Both the position numbers and the translations under genes were made by a program. DNA of 38,718 nucleotides from Candidatus Heimdallarchaeota archaeon (GTDB lineage Archaea > Asgardarchaeota > Heimdallarchaeia > JABLTI01). This document shows, one piece after another, positions 1 through 8,014 of this stretch (the stretch's first letter is position 1; every line of letters starts with the position of its first letter). The notes beneath the pieces were generated by a model that worked only from the letters and a program-made list of their open reading frames with translations, did not search any database and was not told the origin of the DNA. The stretch spans positions 1 through 38,718 of the forward strand of contig JAHLVZ010000016.1 in NCBI GenBank assembly GCA_019058165.1, in the 5' to 3' direction.

Positions 1-54
1 CCGAGTCCACGACTCGAGAGGCCGTGATGATTGACCGAACTACACTATCGGGGC
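1..54 (-). tRNA. tRNA-Glu(CTC), 5' part only
   Basis: Read on the minus strand, the first 54 bases begin with the acceptor strand GCCCCGA, then TA, a D-arm starting GTGT, and an anticodon arm with stem ACGGC/GTCGT around the loop CTCTCGA. The anticodon is CTC, which reads the Glu codon GAG. The gene runs off the left edge before the T-arm, so the 3' half is not visible. No intron is seen at 37/38. It is the left neighbour of the accessory block at 55-3888, with its 5' end facing that block. Confidence 0.85.
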
Positions 55-130
55 AAGATATTATTATTTCATTGGTAATTATTTGCAATAAATGATTTTC
101 TATTATTGTGCTATTAGGAAATAGGGAAGA

Positions 131-700
131 TTAAGCACTTAATCTTGTTTCCCAATCCACTGCTTTTTCTAATATATCCTGTTTATCGCTCGCTTGAAAT
201 TCGTTGTCTCCTTTCCTTATCAAACCATTACCTATTCTACGAATTTCATAGAAAACACGGCTAAATGAAAAGCTTGATTCGATCTGTTCTAGAGCTTCAA
301 TTAGAATCTCTCCGGCTTCCTTGAATTTTTCTGCTTCATTTATTTTCTTAGTTAAATCAACAAAAATAGGATGTTGTGCATCAGTCGTTGTAGTATATTG
401 TGCAGCATCAGCAATTACTTCTTTTGTTGTTGTTTTGGCTTTGTCTGCTTTTGCTTTAACAACTTTTTCAGCTGCTGGTTGTTTAGGCATTTTTTCGATT
501 TTCGTTGAAAGAGTTTCTACTTTATTGCCAAGATTGGTTAATTGTGAATTTATATTTGTTATACCAGTTCCAAGACCATCTATTGAAAGATGGATATTTT
601 CAACGGTTTTTTTTAACGAATCTAAAGTAGTGTCAATCTTTGTTAAAACTTCTATCATTTGAGTAAATGTTTTTAGAAATACATCATCTTCACTTGACAT
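131..700 (-). CDS. coiled-coil protein of unknown function, 189 aa
   Basis: I do not recognise the family. Residues about 8-70 have the heptad pattern of a long coiled coil (for example the stretch IEVLTKIDTTLDSLKKTVEN). Residues 72-105 are a Lys/Ala/Thr-rich linker likely to be disordered. Residues 111-189 form a second, mostly helical segment with basic patches. There is no signal peptide or membrane segment, so it is probably cytosolic and oligomeric. ATG start. It is the only minus-strand gene in the accessory block and is divergent from the AAA+ ATPase at 894. Its coiled coil and basic tail could suit a DNA- or filament-associated role, but that is a guess. Confidence 0.7.
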   Translation of the reverse strand: MSSEDDVFLKTFTQMIEVLTKIDTTLDSLKKTVENIHLSIDGLGTGITNINSQLTNLGNKVETLSTKIEKMPKQPAAEKVVKAKADKAKTTTKEVIADAAQYTTTTDAQHPIFVDLTKKINEAEKFKEAGEILIEALEQIESSFSFSRVFYEIRRIGNGLIRKGDNEFQASDKQDILEKAVDWETRLSA

Positions 701-876
701 TGAATCATCTCATATTATTTTGTATATCAGAATAATTCGTTTCCATTATTATTTATTCCCATTTAGACATTTTTTGTTTTATATGAAAGAATTGTTAGTT
801 AAATTCGCTCAAGAATACCGACACTTTTTTAATAAAAAAAATGTTATCTAATAATTAGTTCTAGTAAGAAGAAATA

Positions 877-885
877 CATATATTA
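877..885 (+). promoter_or_regulatory. single nonamer (CATATATTA) before the ATPase gene
   Basis: One 9-bp unit matching the CAWGTAWTA repeat family lies 8 bp upstream of the GTG start of the ATPase. The surrounding 15 bp AATACATATATTACA (873-887) recur exactly at 3861-3875, at the other end of the block. It is a candidate binding site for the ribbon-helix-helix protein, and possibly marks the module edge. Confidence 0.4.
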
Positions 886-893
886 CAGAATGG

Positions 894-1859
894 GTGAAAT
901 CATTGTCAGGAATCCAAAAGAAAGTATCACCTTTTACCAAACATTTTGAGGCTAGAAAAGAAATCCTAAATTCATGGATAAAACATATGGAATTTAGAAG
1001 AAATCCATTTTTGGGCTTTACATTACCAAATCCAGAATTATTAGTGGAAATGTCTGAATTCCTTGTATCATTAGTAGATATTGTTGTATCAAATGAAAGA
1101 CCTGCAATATTCTTACGAGGTCCTGTAGGTGTCGGCAAATCAACTCATCTAATTTTAATTCGAAGAGATATACAAAATTTACAAGATCTACATAGTAATG
1201 CCTTTAGAACTGCTTATATTGATAGATCAGGATTACACGCTCGACAATTTGCTAGATTATGCGCAATTGGTTTTAATGTTAAATTCAACAAATCAGATGA
1301 TTCCGATGAAATAATGGATTCAGTAGGTAAAGACATTATAGAAAAATATGAGAAAGAAAAAATAAGATCGGTTTTGTTAGCTGAGGATATAAGTGAAAAC
1401 CAACATGAGATTTTTAGTAAACTTCAATATTTAGCTGATTTGAATGCGGAGAAAACTGAAGAACCAATTGCAACAATTATAATGACTGGAACTAGTGAAT
1501 ATTTCCAAGCATTAACTGCAGTTTTGCCGCAGATAGCAGATAGAAGCGAACCAATAGATGTACCTCGATTTGAATGGAAACATTCCCGTGAATTCATTGG
1601 AAGAAGAATAGCTTATGCAAAAGGAGAAATCAGTAGCTTTGATATCGATGATTTCTCAATTTACCCATTTGAAGAAGATGCTGCTAAGATTCTGGCCGAT
1701 AGCTCTCGAGGTATTCCTAGAGATTTAAGATTGTTATGTAGAGCTGCAGTAAGCGTCACTGCAGATGCTCTTTTACGAAAAGAAGGAAAAGGTGAAATTA
1801 CTTACGAAATAGCAAAAGTTGTCTCAGAGTATTATCAATCTTTCTTAAGTGAAGTATAG
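894..1859 (+). CDS. AAA+ ATPase, Orc/Cdc6- or ExeA-like, without a DNA-binding C-terminus
   Basis: A 321-aa P-loop ATPase. Walker A is GPVGVGKST (residues 76-84). The Walker B-like strand is VLLAED (160-165), a sensor-1-like strand is IMTGTS (196-201), and a sensor-2 helix begins GIPRDLRLLCR (273-283). The order and the Gly-x-Pro-Arg sensor 2 resemble the Orc1/Cdc6, TniB and ExeA branches of AAA+ proteins. The protein ends soon after the lid domain, so the winged-helix domain of true Orc1/Cdc6 is missing. GTG start; a TGGGTG lies just before it. The next gene, 64 bp downstream, encodes a ribbon-helix-helix DNA-binding protein, so the pair could act as motor and adaptor in DNA partition, replication initiation or transposition-like target choice. 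It is not a ParA-type (deviant Walker A) ATPase. Confidence 0.8.
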   Translation: MKSLSGIQKKVSPFTKHFEARKEILNSWIKHMEFRRNPFLGFTLPNPELLVEMSEFLVSLVDIVVSNERPAIFLRGPVGVGKSTHLILIRRDIQNLQDLHSNAFRTAYIDRSGLHARQFARLCAIGFNVKFNKSDDSDEIMDSVGKDIIEKYEKEKIRSVLLAEDISENQHEIFSKLQYLADLNAEKTEEPIATIIMTGTSEYFQALTAVLPQIADRSEPIDVPRFEWKHSREFIGRRIAYAKGEISSFDIDDFSIYPFEEDAAKILADSSRGIPRDLRLLCRAAVSVTADALLRKEGKGEITYEIAKVVSEYYQSFLSEV

Positions 1860-1883
1860 AATGTCTGAGTAATATTTATATTT

Positions 1884-1901
1884 CATGTATTACAAGTATT
1901 A
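1884..1901 (+). repeat. two tandem nonamers (operator-like) before the RHH gene
   Basis: CATGTATTA (1884-1892) is followed directly by CAAGTATTA (1893-1901). The pair ends 22 bp before the ATG of the ribbon-helix-helix gene, where an autoregulatory operator would lie. RHH proteins commonly bind tandem short direct repeats, one dimer per repeat. Confidence 0.65.
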
Positions 1902-1923
1902 ATTATAAAAGAAGGTAAATGAG

Positions 1924-2253
1924 ATGAGCTTGTTACAGAAATATAGAAAAGATGAAACCAGAAAAACTACTCATGATGAAGAAAGAAAAACAACTAAACA
2001 GCCACCAATAAAAGAAGAAAAACCCATAGCTCCAAAAGAAAGTGTAAAAAAAGTCAAAAGGAGAAAAGTTGAAGGTGGAGCAGGTATAAGAAGTAGACCA
2101 GTTATTTCAGCTACCGTAAGATCGGAATTAGTTGATGCATTAAACACTTTAACTGATGAAAAATATTTGAATAGATCAAAGTTTATTGAAGATGCATTAA
2201 TACGAACAATAAAAACAGAGTTTCCTGATATAGCATCAAAATACGGATTCTAA
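1924..2253 (+). CDS. ribbon-helix-helix DNA-binding protein (ParG/omega/SegB-like), 109 aa
   Basis: Residues 1-57 are a charged, lysine-rich, probably disordered N-terminal tail. Residues 58-101 match a ribbon-helix-helix fold: beta strand RPVISATVRS, helix A SELVDALNTLTDEK, then helix B NRSKFIEDALIRTIKTEF with the usual NRSxFIE turn. This layout (flexible basic tail plus C-terminal RHH) is that of centromere-binding partition proteins such as ParG, omega and SegB. ATG start. It follows an AAA+ ATPase gene and is flanked on both sides by 9-bp tandem repeats, two units upstream and at least four directly downstream. It probably binds these repeats and controls its own promoter. A plain transcriptional repressor is the alternative. 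Confidence 0.85.
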   Translation: MSLLQKYRKDETRKTTHDEERKTTKQPPIKEEKPIAPKESVKKVKRRKVEGGAGIRSRPVISATVRSELVDALNTLTDEKYLNRSKFIEDALIRTIKTEFPDIASKYGF

Positions 2254-2256
2254 TTA

Positions 2257-2310
2257 ACATTATTACAGCTATTTCAAGTATTACATGTATTACAAATAAT
2301 TCATGTAATA
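2257..2310 (+). repeat. six in-phase nonamers, four of them good
   Basis: Starting right after the stop codon of the RHH gene, units follow each other every 9 bp: two weak units (2257-2274), then CAAGTATTA (2275), CATGTATTA (2284), CAAATAATT (2293) and CATGTAATA (2302). This is the densest array in the window. Confidence 0.7.
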
Positions 2311-2422
2311 TTAATTATTATTATTTTCATTTTAGTCACATGATCTAAGATTTAAAATCTAAAAATTAAAACTTATTCTAAATAATAATCTATATAATAT
2401 TATATAGGTACTTAGAACTTGT

Positions 2423-2449
2423 TCTGTATTACTTGTAATGCAAGTAATA
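2423..2449 (+). repeat. three in-phase nonamers
   Basis: TCTGTATTA (2423), CTTGTAATG (2432) and CAAGTAATA (2441) are directly adjacent with a 9-bp period and belong to the CAWGTAWTA family. Confidence 0.6.
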
Positions 2450-2574
2450 TAATAGATATTTCAGCGATTTGATTATATTAGGAGTAAACAGGATCCATAT
2501 AGGAACAGATTTCGGAGGATTATAGAATCAGCATAATATTAAAATATATAATATTATAAGTATGATAAATAATA

Positions 2575-2637
2575 TTTGTATTACTAGTATTATTTATATT
2601 TTAAATAGTTCAAGTATTGTATATATTAGTAATATTA
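2575..2637 (+). repeat. nonamer array, seven phases
   Basis: TTTGTATTA (2575) and CTAGTATTA (2584) are followed, after two weak phases, by CAAGTATTG (2611), TATATATTA (2620) and GTAATATTA (2629). The two clusters are separated by exactly 36 bp, so the 9-bp phase is kept across the gap. Confidence 0.5.
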
Positions 2638-2802
2638 CTGTCCTGTTTAAATAAAAGCCTAAAGGATATTCGCTAATACAAAAGTTTAGGGAAAAACGAA
2701 TATTTTTTACTTATATTGCAATTTCCCCCCATCTGGAAACATTATAGCTTGGATCTAATTAAAAAGAATTAATTTTTGACATTAAAAATATTGAGAATAA
2801 TA

Positions 2803-2829
2803 CAAGTCATACATGTAATACAAAGGATA
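2803..2829 (+). repeat. three in-phase nonamers
   Basis: CAAGTCATA (2803), CATGTAATA (2812) and CAAAGGATA (2821) are adjacent at a 9-bp period. Confidence 0.55.
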
Positions 2830-2877
2830 TTATGTTATATGAAGAAATAGTCTTTTAGCAATACTTTGTGCTAGTTT

Positions 2878-2916
2878 CTGATAAAAAGCAACATATTTTC
2901 AATTGGTTTTTATCAG
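2878..2916. repeat. perfect 10-bp inverted repeat
   Basis: CTGATAAAAA (2878-2887) pairs exactly with TTTTTATCAG (2907-2916) around a 19-nt loop. It lies in the middle of the noncoding repeat region and could be a stem-loop in single-stranded DNA or RNA, or a protein-binding dyad. Confidence 0.5.
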
Positions 2917-3129
2917 AATCATATAATTAAGCGAAAATTTAGGTTTTATCTCATTTAATAGTCTAATATTATTCAATTACGCAGGCTTATTCTATATTAT
3001 ATATCATATATATTGATATTTTCGTGTTTTTTGTATTTGAAATCAACTAAGAGCTAAAACTCAAATAATAACCTGATCAGTAGCATATTTCTAATAATTT
3101 CTAAGGGTATAACATAATATTTTATAGAT

Positions 3130-3156
3130 TATGTATTATTTGTAATACAAATATTA
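3130..3156 (+). repeat. three in-phase nonamers
   Basis: TATGTATTA (3130), TTTGTAATA (3139) and CAAATATTA (3148) are adjacent at a 9-bp period, about 200 bp before the next gene. Confidence 0.55.
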
Positions 3157-3196
3157 CTCAAATCATCTATTTCTATAAGAAAAAGAGGATGTTTTC

Positions 3197-3265
3197 ATGA
3201 AAAAACGCATGTCAGCAAGTCTCAATTTTTATGGACAGTATGTCAGATTATTGAGGCAAATTTAG
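3197..3265 (+). CDS. doubtful 22-aa basic peptide
   Basis: An ATG frame of 22 codons starting MKKRMSASLNFYGQYVRLLR, preceded by a purine-rich AAAGAGGAT about 6 bases upstream. It is very short and has no recognisable family; its only support is the possible ribosome binding site. It could equally be noncoding. Confidence 0.2.
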   Translation: MKKRMSASLNFYGQYVRLLRQI

Positions 3266-3349
3266 ACATTTTTTAAGTTATTCATGATAAACGGAAACGT
3301 TTTATAGTAATGGCTGTTAGTCGTATTATATTGTATACTTGGTGATTAA

Positions 3350-3853
3350 ATGAGCAATAAAGAAATAAGAGATATAAAGTTAAGAGTTAAAGAAATACAA
3401 GAGAACCCAATAATTAAATTATTTTTTGAAGATGATAAATCTACAGGTAAAGGCTCAAAAGAGTGGACAAATCTTACCAAAATACAGCTGGAAACCCTAA
3501 TAGTGGATCTTATAACAGATGAAATAAATCCAAAGCTTGGTTATTTAGAAAGAGGAAAATTAAGAGGCGTTACTAAAAGATCGTTTTATAGAACACTAGA
3601 ACAAGCTAGATTGAACCTAATTAGAGCAATTTTTACTATAATGGTTGCTTCATTTCTTAATATAATAGATTCACCGAGATTATCAGATTTCAATGAATTA
3701 TCACAAAACTTCCTGGATTTGGTTACAATAAATAACTTGGAAAATCAAACTCCTGAAGAAAAAGAGAAATGGATAAAAATCTATACAAAAATGATATTTG
3801 ATAATGTCCAAAATCTAAAAAAACAAACAGCTCTAGCAAATCAAGATAAGTAA
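3350..3853 (+). CDS. unknown helical protein, 167 aa
   Basis: I do not recognise it. It is predicted to be almost all helical: a charged N-terminus (MSNKEIRDIKLRVKEIQENP), a basic segment RGKLRGVTKRSFYRTLEQAR (residues about 77-96) that could be a DNA-contacting helix-turn-helix, a hydrophobic helix around residues 98-115 (NLIRAIFTIMVASFLNII) and an amphipathic C-terminus. There is no clear signal peptide. ATG start. It is the last gene of the repeat-bearing block; nonamer units overlap its 3' end and it converges on HypF. A replication or partition accessory role is possible from context only. Confidence 0.7.
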   Translation: MSNKEIRDIKLRVKEIQENPIIKLFFEDDKSTGKGSKEWTNLTKIQLETLIVDLITDEINPKLGYLERGKLRGVTKRSFYRTLEQARLNLIRAIFTIMVASFLNIIDSPRLSDFNELSQNFLDLVTINNLENQTPEEKEKWIKIYTKMIFDNVQNLKKQTALANQDK

Positions 3854-3882
3854 TGCTTGTAATACATATATTACATATTTGC
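3847..3882 (+). repeat. nonamer array closing the accessory block
   Basis: In-phase units TAAGTAATG (3847), CTTGTAATA (3856), CATATATTA (3865) and a weak CATATTTGC (3874) overlap the 3' end of the unknown gene and stop just before hypF. I saw no comparable array to the right of this point. Confidence 0.55.
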
Positions 3883-3888
3883 TTAAAT

Positions 3889-6210
3889 CTAGTCTTTAGC
3901 TTTCAATGCTGCAATTATTGCTTGACCACTACTAATACCACCATCACCACATGGTAAAGATTTGTGCTGTAAGAATTCCAAATTAGCAGCATTTACTTTT
4001 TTAGCTATTTGACGAGTGATTATATCATTGTAAGCAACACCACCTGTGAAACCAATCTTCTTAATGGAATTAGATAATGCATAGTCAATTGCTGAATCTG
4101 CAAATTGATTCGCTAAGTAAAGATGAATAGCCAAAGCAATATCAGCGGGTTGCTCATTTGAGATTAAATGTTCATAAGCTTGATATAACATCGAAGTTGT
4201 GTTGATTATTCCTGAATTCCTTTCAGGTAAATCAAAACCTATTTTTCCTAATCTGCCTTTACGGGCTAATGCTTCAAGAATTATCGCTGGTTCTCCTTCA
4301 TATGTTCTTTCATAACAGGATTTCAGTAAAGCACTTGACGCAGCTAAAATTCTGCCTGTGCTCGTAGTATTGAAAACATTTATTCCTTTGTTTAATTGCG
4401 AGAGAACTACTTGTATTTCATTTTCTCCGCCAGGCAAACTATTTGGATAATTATTCAATAGTAAATCTGATAACTCATTTTCGGAGAATCTCTTTGATAA
4501 AATACCTACAACCATCCTAATAGGATAAAAGGTAGCACGATCTCCACCAATCATTGGTTGTTCTTCGAGATGTCCTATTCTTTTAAATTCTGTATAGGAA
4601 TTATGAAAAATTTCTCCACCCCAAATTTTACCGTCGGAACCATAACCAACTCCATCAGCAATAATTGATATTATTTCTTCTTTTTTTGGTACTTTATTAT
4701 CTAACATTAATGCTACGGCATGAGCATGATGGTGTTGTATTCTAAATAGTTGAGCATCATATTCTTTCTTATATTTCTCTGCTAATCTTGTAGAGAGAAG
4801 ATTCGGATGCAAATCACTACCAATTGAATCATAGGAATTTACATCTAATAGTGAAGTCATATGATTAATAGCCGCTTCAAGAAAAGCAAGAGTTTCAAGA
4901 GTATCTACATTACCGATAAATTGAGTAGGAAAACATCGATTTGTTTTAGCAATTGCTCCTGTTGAAGTTAAAAGTGGTCCAACTCCCAATGAAGAAAACT
5001 TACCTAGATTAAATGGTAGTTTAACAGGTTCTGGAACCCAACCTCGAGATCTTCTAATTAAAACCGGGTTATCATTAGCATAACGTACAACACTATCATC
5101 TGCACGTTGGAAAATTCTTCTATTATGTAACAAAAAATAGTCTGCAAGTTCACCTGCATTTTCTAAAATCTCATCATTATCAATATACATAGGAATTTCG
5201 GAGGGATTTGCACTTGTTAATATCAATGCTGGATCTTTTATTTCATCTAGAATTAATGAATGAATCCCGGAATATGGGAGCATTACGCCTACATTAAATA
5301 GTTTTGGCGCAATCCACTTTGATAAAGGAAAAGGTTCTTTTTTCTCAAGTAATACAACGGGTCTTCGATGACTTGTTATTATTTCTTCTTCACTGGTATT
5401 GATTTTCGCATATTTCTTTACATCTATAATTGAACTTGAGATAATAGCAAAAGGTTTGTATTTCCTTTTACCTTTGCGAGTTCTTAATTTTAGTATCGTT
5501 TCATCGTTATTTACTGAGCATGCTAAATGAGTGCCACCGATCCCTTTAATTACGATTATATTCCCTTCAGAGATTAATTTACTAATTTCTTTGAATATAT
5601 TTTGTAATTCTAATTTTTCCCCATTTTTGTTATGAAGCGATAATATTGGACCACATCTTATACAGCAAGTAGTTTGCGCATGATGTCGACGATCAAGAGG
5701 ATCATTGTATTCTTTACTACATGATTCACAAAATGGAAAATCTATCATAGTTGTATTAGGTCTATCATAAGGAAGTTTAGTGATTGTAGTATAACGAGGA
5801 CCACAAATTGCACATGAAGTAAAGGGATATTTAAATCGATAATCTTTACGATTTTTCATATCACTTAAACATTTTTCACAAATAGAAATGTCAGGTGGAA
5901 GATAAGAGACACCACCAATCTTCCGTTTTGAGCTTTTTTGAATCTCAAAAATTGAAAATTCATCTTGGAAGCTACTCCAGGTAACTTGATAATCTTCATA
6001 CTTGGCTAAATAAGGTTTATCGAATTTTAAAGAAGCAACAAATTTCAAAAGAACTTTCTTTAATCCCTCGGCTACGATTAATACTCCAGCATCACCTTGG
6101 TTTCTTACAAATCCTGTTAATCCTAATTTAATTGCTATTTGATAGACAAAAGGTCTAAAGCCAATACCCTGAACTATACCTCTACAAATGACTTTTACTC
6201 GAGACCTCAA
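3889..6210 (-). CDS. hypF: HypF, carbamoyltransferase for [NiFe]-hydrogenase maturation
   Basis: HypF makes the cyanide ligands of the [NiFe]-hydrogenase active site: it turns carbamoyl phosphate into carbamoyl-adenylate and loads it on HypE. All family domains are present in 773 aa. They are an acylphosphatase domain (about 5-90, VQGIGFRPF motif), two zinc fingers (C111/C114/C133/C136 and C161/C164/C183/C186), a YrdC-like domain (about 200-390, with KRKYKPFAI and LTSANPSEIP), and a Kae1/HypF-like C-terminal domain with HHHAHA at 493-498. ATG start. No other hyp gene or hydrogenase subunit lies in this window, so it acts with genes elsewhere. It converges on the accessory block to its left; no promoter was examined. 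Confidence 0.95.
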   Translation of the reverse strand: MRSRVKVICRGIVQGIGFRPFVYQIAIKLGLTGFVRNQGDAGVLIVAEGLKKVLLKFVASLKFDKPYLAKYEDYQVTWSSFQDEFSIFEIQKSSKRKIGGVSYLPPDISICEKCLSDMKNRKDYRFKYPFTSCAICGPRYTTITKLPYDRPNTTMIDFPFCESCSKEYNDPLDRRHHAQTTCCIRCGPILSLHNKNGEKLELQNIFKEISKLISEGNIIVIKGIGGTHLACSVNNDETILKLRTRKGKRKYKPFAIISSSIIDVKKYAKINTSEEEIITSHRRPVVLLEKKEPFPLSKWIAPKLFNVGVMLPYSGIHSLILDEIKDPALILTSANPSEIPMYIDNDEILENAGELADYFLLHNRRIFQRADDSVVRYANDNPVLIRRSRGWVPEPVKLPFNLGKFSSLGVGPLLTSTGAIAKTNRCFPTQFIGNVDTLETLAFLEAAINHMTSLLDVNSYDSIGSDLHPNLLSTRLAEKYKKEYDAQLFRIQHHHAHAVALMLDNKVPKKEEIISIIADGVGYGSDGKIWGGEIFHNSYTEFKRIGHLEEQPMIGGDRATFYPIRMVVGILSKRFSENELSDLLLNNYPNSLPGGENEIQVVLSQLNKGINVFNTTSTGRILAASSALLKSCYERTYEGEPAIILEALARKGRLGKIGFDLPERNSGIINTTSMLYQAYEHLISNEQPADIALAIHLYLANQFADSAIDYALSNSIKKIGFTGGVAYNDIITRQIAKKVNAANLEFLQHKSLPCGDGGISSGQAIIAALKAKD

Positions 6211-6302
6211 TTATTTTTCCTCAGCTTATGATAGATATTGCTAGTTAAATAATTAATTAACAACTCGTATAAAACGACAGCTGTTTACATGCTAAGAAAA
6301 GC

Positions 6303-7790
6303 TTACTCAATATCATTGAATAAAAAGAAATTATCTGGAAATACCCACTTATTTTCTTTGTAGAATTTGTAAGGAATAGGACGGAAAATACCGCTTGTTT
6401 TAGATGCTAGAGAAAATTGAGCGTTTTTTATTATTGGAAGAGTTTCGCAAACCAAATCATTTAATCGATGGGCGCCATTCATTAAATCGACTGTAATTAT
6501 TGCTCCTCCATTTCTAAATGTATACGAAAAAGTTTGAGGCATTCTAAGTATAGTTTTTTCTATAGAATTTAATTTTTCTTTTGAAATTTTTTCAAAAAAT
6601 AAGATTGCAGATTGATTTAAACCCATGTAATACAATAAAATCATTGGAAACATTAATTCCTTAATTCTCTCAATGTGAAAATTAGTATCATCCCAGGAAA
6701 GTGATAATCTTTTGGAAATTGTACGAACAGAACTATCTAAATCTCTTCTAAATAATGTCATAACTTTCAAGTCCCTTTCAGAGAATTTTACTGGATTGCC
6801 TTCAAAAGAGAAACGGTGAAATGCTTTAGTGGAATCATCTGAACTTTCAGTCATGCTTAAAATTCGTTCTTTAAACCAATCAATAAAGAATCCAGGCTTA
6901 TTAGCTGACAAAACAGAAGGTCTTTTTGAATACGTATAATAAGTGAAATTAAGATTGTTTGAGATAGTTTTTACCTCATCACAATAGAAAGATCTAATTT
7001 TGTTTGAATCGCTTAATTTTACAAGATATTCGAATAGCTTCTTTTCATGAATTTTCGGAATTGTTAAGGAGACAATGTAATCAAATCGCTGATTTGGACA
7101 TCGGCGGATAGTTCTTGTATATGGAGAAGAGAAAAATTTGGGAATAGATTCTTGAAATTCGGGTGTGGACTCAAGAAGAATGATATACAAATTCAAACCA
7201 ATTCTAGGAAAATTGACGGTTCCAGTAACCCGGAAATATGCATTATTTCGTAGATAGCCGATTCGTCGACTGATATAATTAGAACGTACTTGTAATTTTT
7301 CTGATAATAATTCATTAGTATAATATTGTTGTGTGTCAATTAAATCTCTAATTGTTTTAATGATCCTAACATCCATTTCTGACAAAGGAACAACATAATA
7401 CCTTTCTAAATCAAATAGGATAGCACATGATTCATAAAAGGATAAATTCTGAAATTTCGACATTTGTTCTAGTACAGTCTCTATAAACAAGCCATTCATG
7501 ATCTTATCTAGATAGATAAAATCAATATATGGTCTATAATGAAATTCACCCATTGGAAGTTGTACGATTCGGTGAGTAGATTTTTCCCGCCAAAAATCTA
7601 ACAAATCATACTTTTCATCATCATCATCCTCAAGATGTCTATATATAAAGAGAAAACCTAAATCTAATGCTATGTGAGAATTTAATTTTTTGACTTTTGG
7701 ATACAATTCCAACATCATTTTTTCGAAAATATTGGAGAAATTTAAATCGTTACTAATTGATTTAAGATTTTCGAATAATTGTTGTGACAT
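6303..7790 (-). CDS. large transcriptional regulator with two HTH segments
   Basis: A 495-aa protein with an Lrp/AsnC-like winged-helix segment at about 136-190 (SEMDVRIIKTIRDL, then the recognition region SNYISRRIGYLRNN) and a second similar segment in the C-terminal half (about 335-385, FSERDLKVMTLFRRDLDSS, then TISKRLSLSWDDTNFHIERI). The regions after each HTH look like alpha/beta sensor domains, suggesting an internal duplication. No membrane segments. ATG start. It lies between hypF (same strand, 92 bp) and divergent uvrC. The ligand and targets are unknown. Such long double-HTH proteins occur in archaea without a named function; I cannot assign it further. Confidence 0.65.
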   Translation of the reverse strand: MSQQLFENLKSISNDLNFSNIFEKMMLELYPKVKKLNSHIALDLGFLFIYRHLEDDDDEKYDLLDFWREKSTHRIVQLPMGEFHYRPYIDFIYLDKIMNGLFIETVLEQMSKFQNLSFYESCAILFDLERYYVVPLSEMDVRIIKTIRDLIDTQQYYTNELLSEKLQVRSNYISRRIGYLRNNAYFRVTGTVNFPRIGLNLYIILLESTPEFQESIPKFFSSPYTRTIRRCPNQRFDYIVSLTIPKIHEKKLFEYLVKLSDSNKIRSFYCDEVKTISNNLNFTYYTYSKRPSVLSANKPGFFIDWFKERILSMTESSDDSTKAFHRFSFEGNPVKFSERDLKVMTLFRRDLDSSVRTISKRLSLSWDDTNFHIERIKELMFPMILLYYMGLNQSAILFFEKISKEKLNSIEKTILRMPQTFSYTFRNGGAIITVDLMNGAHRLNDLVCETLPIIKNAQFSLASKTSGIFRPIPYKFYKENKWVFPDNFFLFNDIE

Positions 7791-8014
7791 TAATAATCAT
7801 AGTCCTCTTCTCATTTTTCATTATACCCTTCGATTTATGTGGAATAGTGCATTATGATACCATTTGAGCTAATCGACCAAGAGTTAATTAAAAAAGAACT
7901 ATAAAAACACCAAGAGAGGAACTTTAGATTTAAATAATGTAAAAATGATAATTAACTACAATATCTAAGTTAGAGTAAAAGAAGTTGAAAGATTATAATA
8001 AAAAGTGAAAATAA

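Larger units (their letters stand above)
2254..3349. other. 1.1-kb AT-rich noncoding region with repeat arrays
   Basis: No convincing gene is present apart from a doubtful 22-codon frame at 3197. The region carries five clusters of the 9-bp repeat (2257-2310, 2423-2449, 2575-2637, 2803-2829, 3130-3156), a perfect 10-bp inverted repeat (2878-2916) and a G/C-rich patch at 2721-2740 that reads TTTCCAGATGGGGGG on the minus strand. Long noncoding AT-rich DNA with spaced short repeats next to an ATPase and a DNA-binding gene is what a plasmid-type origin or centromere looks like. Function is inferred. Confidence 0.55.

Noticed and set aside
848-1138. Minus-strand frame over the ATPase start
   Set aside because: Antisense shadow of the ATPase gene with no family signal.
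894-1859. Full Orc1/Cdc6 initiator
   Set aside because: The AAA+ and lid parts fit loosely, but there is no C-terminal winged-helix domain.
762-3274. 14-bp direct repeat TTTAGACATTTTTT at 762-775 and 3261-3274
   Set aside because: In sequence this AT-rich one such match within a few kilobases is plausible by chance, and the surroundings do not match, so I do not treat it as an attachment site.
2254-3349. CRISPR array in the repeat-rich noncoding region
   Set aside because: The repeat units are 9 bp, contiguous and without unique spacers.
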